DNA of 64,000 nucleotides from a bacterium (GCA_025782575.1 JALGYY010000035.1:84670-148669); one strand, 5' to 3'. Shown: positions 1-8,066, numbered from the stretch's first letter. Translations and numbers: made by a program. Notes: generated from the letters alone by a model not told the origin.

Positions 1-308
1 CCTATTTTGAAGAAGACGCTTCTTTTGCCGAGTACTTCAATCTTGCTTTCGAGGAACTGGACAGACGAAGCCCGACAGGCCTTGCGCTCCGAACACTGAC
101 GACCGAGCCGGCGGAGAACACGAACGATGTTTCCAAGCTCGACTTCGAGATGGAATTTCTGCTCGATTATCCGGAGACGGTTTCCTATATCGCCTGGCTC
201 GAAGAGGCTTACCCCGTTTACCTCATTCACGGTATCGAGATGAGGCGCTCCGATGGTGACAGCGACATTCGCACGCTGCTCCGGGGCTCACTCATCATGC
301 CACGCTGA
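1..308 (+). CDS. pilO: PilO-like type IV pilus assembly protein, C-terminal part (truncated at left edge)
   Basis: An open frame enters from the left edge (first full codon at position 3) and stops at TGA 306-308, giving about 101 residues. The segment has the look of the periplasmic C-terminal ferredoxin-like domain of PilO/GspM: a strand containing FEMEFLLDYPETVSYIAWLE, where a helix follows a strand, then a final strand ending IEMRR. PilO-family proteins sit in the inner membrane and align the pilus assembly platform with the secretin. The assignment rests mainly on context, because a PilP-like lipoprotein follows 7 bp downstream and a secretin follows that, the classical pilMNOPQ order. 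The N-terminal membrane helix and coiled coil lie outside the window. Confidence 0.6.
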   Translation, partial: YFEEDASFAEYFNLAFEELDRRSPTGLALRTLTTEPAENTNDVSKLDFEMEFLLDYPETVSYIAWLEEAYPVYLIHGIEMRRSDGDSDIRTLLRGSLIMPR

Positions 309-315
309 GAGGGAT

Positions 316-873
316 ATGATGCAACGGCTTTCCCAATTCGTTTTGCCTCTCTTCCTGGTGATCGCGACAATTTCCTGCGGCGGAGGTGATTCGGATCAGG
401 TCGGTAACGAGATTGTCGCCGATATAGAGGACAACTCGGAAGAGCAGTCAGTCGCCGAAATCGAGCAGTTCCTTCAAACCAGGCACCGCAAAGTGGCTGC
501 GATCGAGCATGCCACGCTCAAAAATCCCTTTCTCCAAGCCGCCTCATCGTCCCCGACGCCCAAGGCGCCTTCGAGGGTGGTCAAGCGCACTTCAATCAGG
601 GAGAACCGTCCGGTCTACAGACTCGAAGGCTTTATCCGCGTGGCAGGCGAATCGCGCGCCCGGATTGCGGGAAAATTCTACGTAAAGGGGGATCGAGTGG
701 CCGACTGGATTCTTCTGGAACTGGAGAGCGACCGAATACTGGTTGATCGGGACGGCCGGACGTACACAGTTCTTCTCGGTGAGACACTGAGTGGTCATTC
801 GCGCCCGAACCGCCCCTCTCGTGACGAAAACAGGCCGAAGCCGGAAGTCGCCCAGGAAAGGATCGATTCATGA
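316..873 (+). CDS. pilP: PilP-like pilus assembly lipoprotein
   Basis: 185 residues from ATG 316 (or 319); the purine-rich GAGAGGGA just upstream supports this start over one at 253, which lies inside the preceding gene. The N-terminus is a signal peptide with a hydrophobic core and a Cys near residue 21 followed by GGGDSD, consistent with a lipoprotein although the residue at -3 is Thr. A low-complexity linker follows, then a small beta domain (about residues 95-160, containing LEGFIRVAGESRARIAGKFY and ILVDRDGRTYTVLLGE) like the PilP domain that links the inner-membrane PilNO complex to the PilQ secretin. The stop overlaps the secretin start (ATGA), implying translational coupling. Confidence 0.65.
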   Translation: MMQRLSQFVLPLFLVIATISCGGGDSDQVGNEIVADIEDNSEEQSVAEIEQFLQTRHRKVAAIEHATLKNPFLQAASSSPTPKAPSRVVKRTSIRENRPVYRLEGFIRVAGESRARIAGKFYVKGDRVADWILLELESDRILVDRDGRTYTVLLGETLSGHSRPNRPSRDENRPKPEVAQERIDS

Positions 874-2162
874 TTCAACTAACCCGAAGTGAAGAGCTCG
901 CCCGAAAAATCGGCGTCTGGATCAGTTTCGTGTTGATCGGGTGGACCTGTCTCGGGGCAACCCCCGCTTCCGGGGACAGTCCGATCGAATCGCTCCGATT
1001 CGACCGGATTCCCGTTCAGGAGCTTCTCTTTATCCTGACGGATCTTGAGGGTTACGACCTCTCATCGAGCGGAGTCGTGCCGGGGACCGTCTCGATCAAC
1101 GTGGGCAATCGGTCCATGGAGCAGACCCTGGATGAAGTGCTGTTCGGTTCGGGCTACACATACTGGATTGAAGGCCGGATCGTGCGGATCGTACCGGCCG
1201 ACGTTGCTGTTACGCGTACGATACCGCTGAACTATGTAGACGCGGAAACGACAGTGGAAAACCTACGGGAGATTGCAGGCGAAGCGTTACTCGCATACGA
1301 CAAGAACAGCAACTCGATCACGATTGTCGGAACGGCCCGGGACCTTCGGACGCTCGCAGGGGCGGTCAGAGGGTTTGACCAGCGGCCAAGGCAGGTTCAG
1401 ATCGTCGGCCGGATGATTGAGATCAATCTGCTCGATACGAAGTCGCTCGGAATCGACTGGACAGCAGGCTGGAGTGACGCGTTGCAGGAAGCCAGGGGAG
1501 TAACGAATGTCGGCGGCCCGGCGATCGGAACGCTCTCACTCTCCTACTCGCGGATCACAGATACCGAACTCCACGCCGTCCTGGACGCCATACTTACGGA
1601 AACGGATTCGCGGATCGTGTCCAATCCGATGCTTGTGGCTTCCAACCGAGAAACCGCCAAGATTCTCGTGGGTGAGCGGGTCCCTTTTACACGGTATTCA
1701 ACAGAAACCCAAACCGGAAACGTTCTCGAGGAAGTAGACTTCGTTGACGTCGGGATCCGGCTCGAGGTAACGCCGACGATTTCTTCCGATTCTCTCATCA
1801 TTCTCCAGGTATTCGCGGAGATCTCGGAAGTCCTCGATCAGGAGGTGCAGGGTATTCCGCGGATCGGCTCGAGAGAGGCGGAGACTCGCGTAGCTGTCAA
1901 GAGCGGCGAAACTGCGATCATTGCGGGCCTCAGACGGAATCAGACAATCGAGTCGACAGCACGGGTTCCTCTGCTCTCTTCCATTCCGTTTCTGGGACGG
2001 CTCTTTCGGTCCGATAGAACAAGCGTTACCCAGACCGAACTGATTATCTTCCTGACACCCACCGTGGTGGAAGCCGGTGTAGTTCCGGATGTCTTCACTA
2101 CAGGCGACGCGGAAAAGTCGCTCACTCCGGCATCGGCATCGGTATCAGGCCCATCCCCTTGA
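870..2162 (+). CDS. pilQ: Type IV pilus secretin, short PilQ-like
   Basis: 430 residues. A signal peptide (about 1-35) is followed by an STN/N0-like domain (about 38-90), an N1-type secretin_N domain (about 112-170) and the secretin beta-barrel domain from about residue 172, which ends with the typical LIIFLTPTVVE strand near 400. Secretins form the gated outer-membrane ring through which pili or substrates pass. It is shorter than most PilQ proteins (usually 600 residues or more) because it has no AMIN domains and only one N1-like module. It overlaps the PilP-like gene by 4 bp. The family call is firm. A type II secretion role is possible, but the PilO/PilP neighbours favour pili. Confidence 0.85.
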   Translation: MIQLTRSEELARKIGVWISFVLIGWTCLGATPASGDSPIESLRFDRIPVQELLFILTDLEGYDLSSSGVVPGTVSINVGNRSMEQTLDEVLFGSGYTYWIEGRIVRIVPADVAVTRTIPLNYVDAETTVENLREIAGEALLAYDKNSNSITIVGTARDLRTLAGAVRGFDQRPRQVQIVGRMIEINLLDTKSLGIDWTAGWSDALQEARGVTNVGGPAIGTLSLSYSRITDTELHAVLDAILTETDSRIVSNPMLVASNRETAKILVGERVPFTRYSTETQTGNVLEEVDFVDVGIRLEVTPTISSDSLIILQVFAEISEVLDQEVQGIPRIGSREAETRVAVKSGETAIIAGLRRNQTIESTARVPLLSSIPFLGRLFRSDRTSVTQTELIIFLTPTVVEAGVVPDVFTTGDAEKSLTPASASVSGPSP

Positions 2163-2225
2163 CATAATTGGCCCTAGCTGACTATCTTCCTTTGAGTACC
2201 CTTCGAATTCTCCCCTACTGGGCCG

Positions 2226-3065
2226 GTGGGGGAGATGCTTTTTCCCCGGGCGGACAGGGTGGTAGTCATCAACGAAACGGCAGAGTTAAAACGGCTTCGG
2301 ACTCAGTTCCGGGAGCTCGGCTCGGTGCTCGTCGCCTTCTCAGGCGGCGTAGACAGCGCCCTGCTCGTTCGGGTCGCCCACGATGAACTGGGTGACCGGG
2401 CAGTCGCCTTGACAGCTGTCTCCCCATCCCTCGCACAGAGCGAAGCAGACGATGCCGCGACGTTTGCCGCCCAGGTCGGCATCCGTCATCTCATTCTGGG
2501 ATCGAGGGAGATGGAAAACGCCGATTACCGAGCCAATCCGACTAATCGATGCTATTACTGCAAGGGAGAGCTCTTTCGTCTCTGCCGGGAAAAGGCGGAT
2601 GAACTCGGCCTTGAGTGGGTGGTGGAAGGGACCCATCCCGATGATCTCGGGACCCACCGTCCGGGAGCGGCAGCCGCCATGGAGAACGGAGTGCGGTGGC
2701 CTCTGGTAGAGGCGGGGATCGGGAAGAGAGATATACGCCGCCTGGCGAATGAACTCGGCCTTTCCGTACAGGACAAGCCGGCGATGGCCTGTCTCGCCTC
2801 GCGCATCCCTCATGGCACGCCCGTAACCAGCAGACGGCTCTCTCAAGTGGAACGGTGCGAGGCCTTTCTCCGTGAAAACGGGTTCCGGTATTACCGGGTA
2901 CGCCACGAAGGGGAGAAGGCGCGGGTGGAACTCGGTCCGACCGAGATGATCCGTCTGGTGGAAAACGGCCTTCGGGAAGCCTTCCTCGACCACTGCCGGA
3001 CACAGGGATTCAAAGAGATCACCCTCGATCTGCAAGGCTATTCCGTTCCCGAGGGGGAGGCATGA
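2226..3065 (+). CDS. larE: LarE-like ATP-dependent sulfur transferase (PP-loop)
   Basis: Up to 279 residues (GTG 2226; an internal GTG at 2259 gives a length closer to the family). The PP-loop SGGVDS is at residues 39-44. A CYYC pair (109-112), a third Cys at 189 in ACLASR, and the RVR pair near 224-226 are LarE landmarks. LarE adenylates and sulfurates the carboxylates of the nickel-pincer precursor; homologues with a CxxC plus a third Cys are thought to bind a 4Fe-4S cluster instead of sacrificing their own sulfur, and this protein fits that class. No larA, larB or larC is visible in the window. Instead the gene overlaps queD and leads a pterin/deazapurine operon, so another substrate is possible. 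Confidence 0.8.
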   Translation: MGEMLFPRADRVVVINETAELKRLRTQFRELGSVLVAFSGGVDSALLVRVAHDELGDRAVALTAVSPSLAQSEADDAATFAAQVGIRHLILGSREMENADYRANPTNRCYYCKGELFRLCREKADELGLEWVVEGTHPDDLGTHRPGAAAAMENGVRWPLVEAGIGKRDIRRLANELGLSVQDKPAMACLASRIPHGTPVTSRRLSQVERCEAFLRENGFRYYRVRHEGEKARVELGPTEMIRLVENGLREAFLDHCRTQGFKEITLDLQGYSVPEGEA

Positions 3066-3403
3066 ACATGCGCGTCTCCCGCGACTTCCGATTCGAAGCC
3101 GCCCATCGTCTGGAAGACTATGATGGTCGCTGCGAGGCGCTCCATGGCCATAGCTGGAAACTCCGGGTAACAGTGTCCGCGCCTGTAGGTGAGGACGGCC
3201 TCGCCTACGATTTCGTCAAGCTCGCGGATGAGGTAAACGAGAAAGTTATTTCCGTGTTAGACCATTCATATCTAAATGAACTATTTCGACCACCATCCGC
3301 GGAAAAGGTCGCCGAGTGGGTGTGGGAGCGGCTTACCCACTTGCCACTGGCGGAAATCGTAATCTGGGAAACTGAAGATTGCATGGTGACCTATGACGGA
3401 TGA
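3062..3403 (+). CDS. queD: 6-carboxytetrahydropterin synthase QueD
   Basis: 113 residues. His15 (FEAAHRL), His28 and His30 (LHGHSW) are the expected zinc ligands, and Cys24 (DGRCEALHGH) is the catalytic Cys that separates QueD from pyruvoyl-tetrahydropterin synthases. A DHSYLNEL segment and a late ETED acidic patch complete the fold. The enzyme converts 7,8-dihydroneopterin triphosphate, the FolE product, to 6-carboxytetrahydropterin, the second step of 7-deazaguanine (queuosine) synthesis. It overlaps the LarE-like gene by 4 bp and the next gene by 11 bp, and folE lies two genes on, so substrate supply is built into the operon. queE and queC are not in the window. Confidence 0.93.
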   Translation: MNMRVSRDFRFEAAHRLEDYDGRCEALHGHSWKLRVTVSAPVGEDGLAYDFVKLADEVNEKVISVLDHSYLNELFRPPSAEKVAEWVWERLTHLPLAEIVIWETEDCMVTYDG

Positions 3404-3944
3404 GAATGGCAACCTGCTCGGGAAAGAGGAGTTTGTCAAATCTGAGATAGTGGCCGCCGCGAAGAACCGTTATGCAAACACCTTCCGCAAAAGGTGGGGG
3501 CGTGATCGGCCGCCGTCCCATGTCCGGCAGGTTCTGGTCCTGCACGACCAGTCCTACTCAGGCCGGAACATTGATTCCCTTCGACGCTATTTTAGTGGAA
3601 AGGGAGCGCAGATGGCTGATCGGATCCTCGAGGCGAACGGGGGCGACTATCCCCCGCTCGATGATCTGGATATTATCCTGGTAGCTACCTTTCAGAAACC
3701 TCGTCCTGAAGAAACGGCCGGACTCAGAGAGCACCTGCATGAGGCCCTGGAATGGGCCTGTGTGATCGGCGCACTCGGAGGGGCGGCGGACTGGTTCGTG
3801 GAGCGTGGGTTATGCCCCGCTGCAGGCAATACGGATTCAGATGCCGTCGCGAAGGCGGATCGTTGTATGATCGCAGGCGCTCCGGAAGATGGCGAGAAGT
3901 TGGCCGAGGCTCTTCTTGATCGGCTCGAAGAACTCCGAAGATAG
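3393..3944 (+). CDS. Uncharacterised protein between queD and folE
   Basis: 183 residues, overlapping the 3' end of queD by 11 bp and ending 7 bp before folE, so it is very likely a real operon gene. I do not recognise a family. The N-terminus is basic ([14 protein letters not shown]), no signal peptide or membrane segment is visible, and the middle has a strand-like segment ([12 protein letters not shown]). The C-terminal half is helical and acidic, with [17 protein letters not shown] and a final [16 protein letters not shown]. Three Cys residues are scattered and form no obvious metal motif. Its position between two pterin-forming enzymes suggests a partner or modifying enzyme in the same pathway; this is inference from context only. 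Confidence 0.75.
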   Translation: MTDENGNLLGKEEFVKSEIVAAAKNRYANTFRKRWGRDRPPSHVRQVLVLHDQSYSGRNIDSLRRYFSGKGAQMADRILEANGGDYPPLDDLDIILVATFQKPRPEETAGLREHLHEALEWACVIGALGGAADWFVERGLCPAAGNTDSDAVAKADRCMIAGAPEDGEKLAEALLDRLEELRR

Positions 3945-3951
3945 GAAATCG

Positions 3952-4536
3952 ATGGCTCTCGAGAAGATTGACCGTCCTTTGAAATCACATACCACACCTG
4001 AACTCATCAGGGAGCTCCTCGAACGGATGGGGGAGAATCCAGACCGGCAGGGGCTCCTCCGCACGCCTGAGCGTGTGGATAAAGCGCTTGATTTTCTAAC
4101 TTCCGGGTATGCCGCGAATCCGGCCGAGGTAGTGAACGGCGCCGTATTCCAGGAGAAGTGCGATGAAATGGTGATGATTCAGGACATCGATCTGTATAGC
4201 TTGTGCGAACATCATCTTCTGCCGTTCTACGGAAAGTGCCACGTCGCCTATATTCCTCAGGGACAGATCATCGGTCTCTCGAAAATCCCGCGGATCGTAG
4301 AAGTCTATTCCAGACGGCTCCAGGTTCAGGAGCGTCTTACGAACCAGATTGCCGTGGCGCTGAATGAAATCCTTCAGCCCCGCGGGGTCGCCGTGGTGAT
4401 CGACGCGCTTCACCTCTGCATGGCAATGAGGGGCGTCGAAAAACAGAACGCATTCACAAAGACGAGCGCATTGCTCGGCTGCTTCCGGAATCACTCCGAG
4501 ACGAGAGCCGAGTTCTTCTCGCTCCTCAGGAAATGA
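3952..4536 (+). CDS. folE: GTP cyclohydrolase I
   Basis: 194 residues. The start at ATG 3952 is chosen because AGGAAA sits at the right distance and the family N-terminus begins here; the frame continues back to 3889, but that part lies inside the previous gene. Zinc ligands Cys85 and His88 (LCEHHLLPF) and Cys156 ([10 protein letters not shown]) are all present, as are the GLSKIPRIV and RLQVQERLT motifs. The enzyme forms 7,8-dihydroneopterin triphosphate from GTP, feeding both folate and, via the nearby QueD, deazaguanine synthesis. It overlaps the following prenyl-synthase gene by 4 bp (ATGA). Confidence 0.96.
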   Translation: MALEKIDRPLKSHTTPELIRELLERMGENPDRQGLLRTPERVDKALDFLTSGYAANPAEVVNGAVFQEKCDEMVMIQDIDLYSLCEHHLLPFYGKCHVAYIPQGQIIGLSKIPRIVEVYSRRLQVQERLTNQIAVALNEILQPRGVAVVIDALHLCMAMRGVEKQNAFTKTSALLGCFRNHSETRAEFFSLLRK

Positions 4537-5474
4537 ACATGAAGGATCGAATGGAAAAGAGATCGGTGCTCGGACGGGCCATGGCGTATTGCGATCGCAT
4601 CTCTTCCCAGGGCAACAACTATCTCAACCGGGTGTCTCAGTTTCTTCCGGACCCGGTCAAGTACCGTCTCTTCTCTGCAACTTATGCGGCGATGCGCGTC
4701 ATTGATGACGCCGTGGACGAGGAGTTTCTCGCCCAGCCGACAGACCGGCGGCGGGAGGGAAGACAAGCCATGCTCAGTCTCGTCGACCGCTGGCTCTCTC
4801 AGGCCGAGGATGCAGCGGGGGGAGCCTACCGCACTCTCAGTTCCTCATTTGAGCCTGTCGTATTCGAGGCGCTCAACTTCGTTCTTCGGGGTACGGAACT
4901 GGGACTCGCCCCCTGGCGAAAACTCGCAGCGAGCATGAAACGCGATATCCGGGAGGAGACACTTCATACGTGGAATGATTTTCTTGCCTATTGTGAAGGA
5001 GCCTGTGTTGCTCCCGCGACGATTTTTCTGTACATCCTGGGTTGCCGGGTCGACTCCGAGAAGCGATCGACCCTATCCTGGCCCGAGCCACCCGACCACT
5101 ATGCCCGGGACATGGCAATCTTCTGTTATCTCGTACACATTCTGCGCGATCTCCCAAAAGATGTCCGACAGAATAATCAGCTCCTCACGATTCCGGTAGA
5201 GTTCTTTTCAGGCGCGAGCATTCGTGTTCAGGAATTTACCCACGCCATTCTTGCAGGGAACTCGCACGAAGCGGCGCCGGTAATCGGAAAAATGATCGAA
5301 CAGGCCCACCAGTACGAAAAACGGGCCGAAGATCAACTCCGGCGACTTCGTGGTCTTCTTGACAGGCGGGAGTATCGCATGGTGTGGGTTCTCCACAAGC
5401 TTTACTCTCGAACATTCAGAACCATTAGAAACGACTACAAGAAAATGCTCATGCAATCCCCCCAGGCGAGTTGA
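4533..5474 (+). CDS. Squalene/phytoene synthase family enzyme
   Basis: 313 residues (ATG 4533, or 4539). The fold is the all-helical head-to-head prenyl synthase type. The first aspartate-rich motif is at about 58-64 (IDDAVDEE) and the second is RDLPKDVR near 206-213, separated as in HpnC, HpnD, CrtB and SqsA enzymes. Such enzymes condense two allylic diphosphates into squalene, phytoene or related C30/C40 chains at the membrane surface. Which product forms cannot be read from the sequence. The gene is translationally coupled to folE, an unusual pairing of pterin and isoprenoid genes, and a SRPBCC-like gene follows. Confidence 0.85.
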   Translation: MNMKDRMEKRSVLGRAMAYCDRISSQGNNYLNRVSQFLPDPVKYRLFSATYAAMRVIDDAVDEEFLAQPTDRRREGRQAMLSLVDRWLSQAEDAAGGAYRTLSSSFEPVVFEALNFVLRGTELGLAPWRKLAASMKRDIREETLHTWNDFLAYCEGACVAPATIFLYILGCRVDSEKRSTLSWPEPPDHYARDMAIFCYLVHILRDLPKDVRQNNQLLTIPVEFFSGASIRVQEFTHAILAGNSHEAAPVIGKMIEQAHQYEKRAEDQLRRLRGLLDRREYRMVWVLHKLYSRTFRTIRNDYKKMLMQSPQAS

Positions 5475-5485
5475 CGGGAATATTC

Positions 5486-5914
5486 ATGAATCGAGACGGC
5501 CAGGAGTACCCCCTTGCGAAACCGCTGGGTCCGATTCGATCGATCTGGATCGCTTGCGAGCCGGAAGAGACATGGGAATTCCTCGCTGAAGCGCGGAATC
5601 TGGAGCGGTGGTGGTACCGGCCGGAGTCCCAGCTGGTGGATGATACGCCGCAAGGCTGTCACTTCGACGCTGATCCTCAAGCGATGTCTGTCGACCTTCG
5701 TTGGGGGGGAGCAGGCGCCTGGCGGCACATGCGAGCGAGTGTTCAGGTGAGGGAGGGGGGCTCACATGTAGCGGCCACCATTCTTCCCGTTCCCGGCTGT
5801 GACTATGGCTGTCTCGAGAAGGAATCGATCAGGACCGGTCGGGACCTCCTGCGGCTGAAGAGGGCCATCGAATCGCGGGACCATCTCCTGGGCAGCGACA
5901 CCTACTGGTTGTAG
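5486..5914 (+). CDS. SRPBCC/START-like small protein
   Basis: 142 residues from ATG 5486, which has GGGAA about six bases upstream. A TTG at 5471 overlapping the previous stop is an alternative that adds five residues. The sequence opens with a strand (RSIWIACEPEETWEFLAEARNLERWW) typical of SRPBCC/polyketide-cyclase-like folds, in which a helix after the first strand carries a Trp-rich segment. The rest is strand-rich with WRHMRASVQV and a final helix. These folds bind hydrophobic ligands, so a link to the upstream prenyl synthase product is plausible but unproven. It is the last gene of the operon and is convergent with the thiamine-binding gene. Confidence 0.65.
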   Translation: MNRDGQEYPLAKPLGPIRSIWIACEPEETWEFLAEARNLERWWYRPESQLVDDTPQGCHFDADPQAMSVDLRWGGAGAWRHMRASVQVREGGSHVAATILPVPGCDYGCLEKESIRTGRDLLRLKRAIESRDHLLGSDTYWL

Positions 5915-5922
5915 GCCGGGGC

Positions 5923-6228
5923 TCAGGTCTTGAGAGACCGGCCCAGTTTCTTTTCCACTGAAGCGACTTTGTCTGTCAACGCCCCCTCGACCCCCGGGCG
6001 GTCATCAATACGAATGGTGGTAATCACTCGGGAAGCGCCCGCCCTCATCTCCATGTGACAATCGCGGATCAATGCGAACACCTCGTCCGGCTCTCCCTCA
6101 ATAATCGTCCCCATGGCGGTCAATTGATACGAGATACCGCTCCTATCCACACGATCCAGGATCCGCGCCACGTGAGAGGAGAGCGAATCTCCTCCTCCCG
6201 CCGGAGCAATGGAGAATTCGGCAAGCAT
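5923..6228 (-). CDS. MTH1187/YkoF-type thiamine-binding protein
   Basis: 101 residues on the minus strand. The protein matches the small ferredoxin-like MTH1187 (DUF77) family: MLAEFSIAPAGGGDSLSSHV at the start, the SGISYQLTAMGTIIEGE segment and the RVITTIRIDDRPG strand are all typical. Members bind thiamine or related hydroxymethylpyrimidine compounds and sit in the cytoplasm. It begins only one base after the stop of the shell-protein gene upstream (6230-6862), so the two are co-transcribed from the promoter near 6892-6920. A functional link between a thiamine binder and a shell protein is not established. Confidence 0.85.
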   Translation of the reverse strand: MLAEFSIAPAGGGDSLSSHVARILDRVDRSGISYQLTAMGTIIEGEPDEVFALIRDCHMEMRAGASRVITTIRIDDRPGVEGALTDKVASVEKKLGRSLKT

Positions 6229-6229
6229 G

Positions 6230-6862
6230 CTACTTTCCTCCGCGAGACTTGGTGCGGCCGGTCATGCGCTCGATCGCGGCGATGGCCGCCTCTGCTGCGG
6301 CGTCGATATCAGCTTCTTCGCCGCTCATCTGAAGACGCCCGAACGCCCCGAACGGCTGCACGTGATTCAGAGTGATACGGGCCGCCTTTTCGGCTTCGTT
6401 CGCAGCCAGGGTGATATAGGCCGCCGGATCAGTCTCCATGACGAAGAAGGACTGGCCCGGAATGAGAAGGGAGCCGAATCGGCTCCGGTTGACTGTCTGG
6501 GCATGCATCGGCTCGATATGGCGAATCACCTGGTGGGAGACGACTCGAGGCTTCAGGCGCTCCTCCTCGCCCACTCCAAGATGCTCGAGGGCGGCCACGC
6601 CCGCCTGGAGCACTTCTCCCTGGTCCGCATGATGAACCTCCAATAGTCCGAAGGCCCTTTCGACAACCTGGACAGCCGGTTGCACGTTCGTCGACTTCAG
6701 GCAGACGTCAGTGAGCGTGTGAATCGGCATCCCCGGTGCGATCTCGATCCAGAGCGATGCATCATGACGAATGGGGGGAAATCCCCGACCGGTACACCCG
6801 GTAAAAGCCGCAAGCTGCGGCTGAAGCGAATCCAGAAACACATAGCCTCTAAGGTCGATCAT
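6230..6862 (-). CDS. Tandem BMC-domain shell protein, CcmP/CsoS1D-like (BMC-T)
   Basis: 210 residues on the minus strand with two consecutive bacterial microcompartment domains. The first (about 1-100) contains [12 protein letters not shown], a lysine-bearing helix and [12 protein letters not shown]; Glu68-Arg69 fall where the gated central-pore Glu/Arg pair lies in cyanobacterial CcmP. The second (about 115-205) contains the classic [11 protein letters not shown] helix and [15 protein letters not shown]. The resemblance to CcmP runs through the whole length. CcmP-like trimers stack face to face and gate large metabolites. No other shell gene is in the window, so this is an orphan. It is preceded by a good RBS (GGAGG) and shares a transcript with the thiamine-binding gene. 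Confidence 0.9.
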   Translation of the reverse strand: MIDLRGYVFLDSLQPQLAAFTGCTGRGFPPIRHDASLWIEIAPGMPIHTLTDVCLKSTNVQPAVQVVERAFGLLEVHHADQGEVLQAGVAALEHLGVGEEERLKPRVVSHQVIRHIEPMHAQTVNRSRFGSLLIPGQSFFVMETDPAAYITLAANEAEKAARITLNHVQPFGAFGRLQMSGEEADIDAAAEAAIAAIERMTGRTKSRGGK

Positions 6863-6891
6863 TTTCTGCCTCCCTGTCCCGGTTTCTGTCT

Positions 6892-6920
6892 TTTGTACCG
6901 AACGGCACCGCCTGCGTCAA
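6892..6920 (-). promoter_or_regulatory. Sigma-70-type promoter for the BMC-T/thiamine-binding operon
   Basis: On the minus strand TTGACG (6915-6920) and TACAAA (6892-6897) are separated by exactly 17 bases. Transcription would begin near 6885, about 23 bases before the shell-protein ATG, leaving room for the GGAGG ribosome-binding site. No operator-like repeat is evident around it. Confidence 0.6.
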
Positions 6921-6984
6921 GAGTGGATCAAAACACTGCTCTCCCACCCCTCGTGGTCAATACTGATTGAACAGGAGTATTGTC

Positions 6985-7137
6985 GTGAATACATGTTCGA
7001 TGTTGATGTTCGATTCCGGCCCTCCGATGGAGATACGCTGGTACGAGGCGATCCATCGGGCCGGCTTCTCGGTGGAGGCGCGACGGACATTCCCGGAAAT
7101 CGATTCGCTCATTCCAACCGGAATCTATCCAGGCTGA
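6985..7137 (+). CDS. Possible small protein or receiver-domain remnant
   Basis: A 50-codon frame starting with GTG 6985 has an excellent ribosome-binding site (AGGAG at 6973-6977, 7-base spacer) and is followed by a strong terminator at 7181-7208, both signs of a real transcript. The peptide (MLMFDSGPP then EIRWYEAIHRAGFSVEARR) looks like the first strand and helix of a response-regulator receiver domain. A shift of frame after the TGA would continue with LIIDIREAVRANRQ, which resembles the phosphoacceptor strand region. It may therefore be a frameshifted, shortened receiver pseudogene, or simply a small protein. Confidence is low because the segment is so short. Confidence 0.35.
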   Translation: MNTCSMLMFDSGPPMEIRWYEAIHRAGFSVEARRTFPEIDSLIPTGIYPG

Positions 7138-7180
7138 TCATCGATATACGGGAGGCGGTCCGGGCAAACAGACAGACTAA

Positions 7181-7208
7181 GGGCGCGCCCCGGAAGGCGC
7201 GCCCTTTT
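7181..7208 (+). terminator. Rho-independent terminator
   Basis: A perfect 9-bp stem (GGGCGCGCC, 7181-7189, with GGCGCGCCC, 7196-7204) encloses a six-base loop and is followed by TTTT. It would end a plus-strand transcript, the only candidate gene for which is the small frame at 6985. On the minus strand it lies downstream of the lipoprotein gene ending at 7247 but lacks a good T tract there (AAAA precedes the stem). Confidence 0.8.
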
Positions 7209-7246
7209 CTCGCGCATGAGCCCTGACCCTGTTCGTGAAGTCCTGA

Positions 7247-8023
7247 CTACCCTTTTACCATTTCGATATTCTTGTCCAGCGTGAGATCCCAGTTATTGGG
7301 AAGGTCAATCAGATCAAACTCGGGGAAGGCGGCGATCGTGCCAAAAATCCCGAAGAAATCGCCTTCTCCGAACGGGAAGCCGTCTCCGTTCCCATCTTTG
7401 AACGCGATCAAGTAGTAGTTTCCACTCTTCAGATGTTCAATCGTGAATTCGCCATTGCCGTCGGTGACGAACGCGACCCCTTCAAAAACATCTTCGTCGA
7501 AAACGTTCGTTCCGTTCCCGAACCGGCCGGCGTCGACCAGCATGACCACTGTCCCGGCAGGTGTCGTGGTCCCCGGCGTCGCAACACGACCCGAGATTGT
7601 TGACTTCGGCAGCACCGGATTCAATGTGAATGTCGAGAGAACGGGATAAGCGAGATTCTTCTCTTCTTCCGTCTCGGCGGAGAAGACGATCAACCAGTAG
7701 TTCTCGCCGGTTTTGAGAGGGAGAGGCTCGGAAGTCCAGGTCATTCCATCTTCTGTTGTCATCCACTCTTCGGTCTCTTCCGTAACTCCGAACTCGCCCG
7801 GATTCATGACAGCGATCAGCTCGCTCACCACCTGATCGAAGGTCACTGAAACGGTCACGAGCCCTTCCAGACCGGTCGCTCCATCGGCGGGCGTGATCGA
7901 TGTCACTTTCACGATTTGCGGCTCTCCCGAATCGGAGGGGGCGGTCGGGCTATCTCCGCCACCACTACACCCCCAAAGGGCGAGAAGCGCGGCGGAGAGG
8001 ATCAATGCGCTTCGCTTCATCAT
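7247..8023 (-). CDS. Secreted lipoprotein with Ig-like and carboxypeptidase-regulatory-like domains
   Basis: 258 residues from the ATG at 8023 (or 8020), preceded by AGGAG; the frame extends to 8053 but that start has no RBS. The signal peptide ends in a lipobox (ALWGC) followed by SGGGDSPTAPSDSG, a flexible linker. About residues 35-130 resemble a bacterial Ig-like Big_5 domain (ITPADGATGLEGLVTVSVTFD), and 140-245 resemble a prealbumin-like/carboxypeptidase regulatory domain (STISGRVATPG, DGNGEFTIEHLKSGNYYLIAFKD). Such proteins sit on the periplasmic or outer surface. No enzymatic motif is visible, and the C-terminus carries no PNPFNP or TWG-type tail. Confidence 0.8.
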   Translation of the reverse strand: MMKRSALILSAALLALWGCSGGGDSPTAPSDSGEPQIVKVTSITPADGATGLEGLVTVSVTFDQVVSELIAVMNPGEFGVTEETEEWMTTEDGMTWTSEPLPLKTGENYWLIVFSAETEEEKNLAYPVLSTFTLNPVLPKSTISGRVATPGTTTPAGTVVMLVDAGRFGNGTNVFDEDVFEGVAFVTDGNGEFTIEHLKSGNYYLIAFKDGNGDGFPFGEGDFFGIFGTIAAFPEFDLIDLPNNWDLTLDKNIEMVKG

Positions 8024-8066
8024 GTCAACTCCTGGCTCGGTTCCGTTTGTCAATTTCGGATTGGTG

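Noticed and set aside
2226-3065. The PP-loop protein next to queD as QueC (7-cyano-7-deazaguanine synthase)
   Set aside because: The ACLASR Cys, CYYC pair and RVR arginines are LarE features and the zinc-binding CxxC cluster near the QueC C-terminus is missing.
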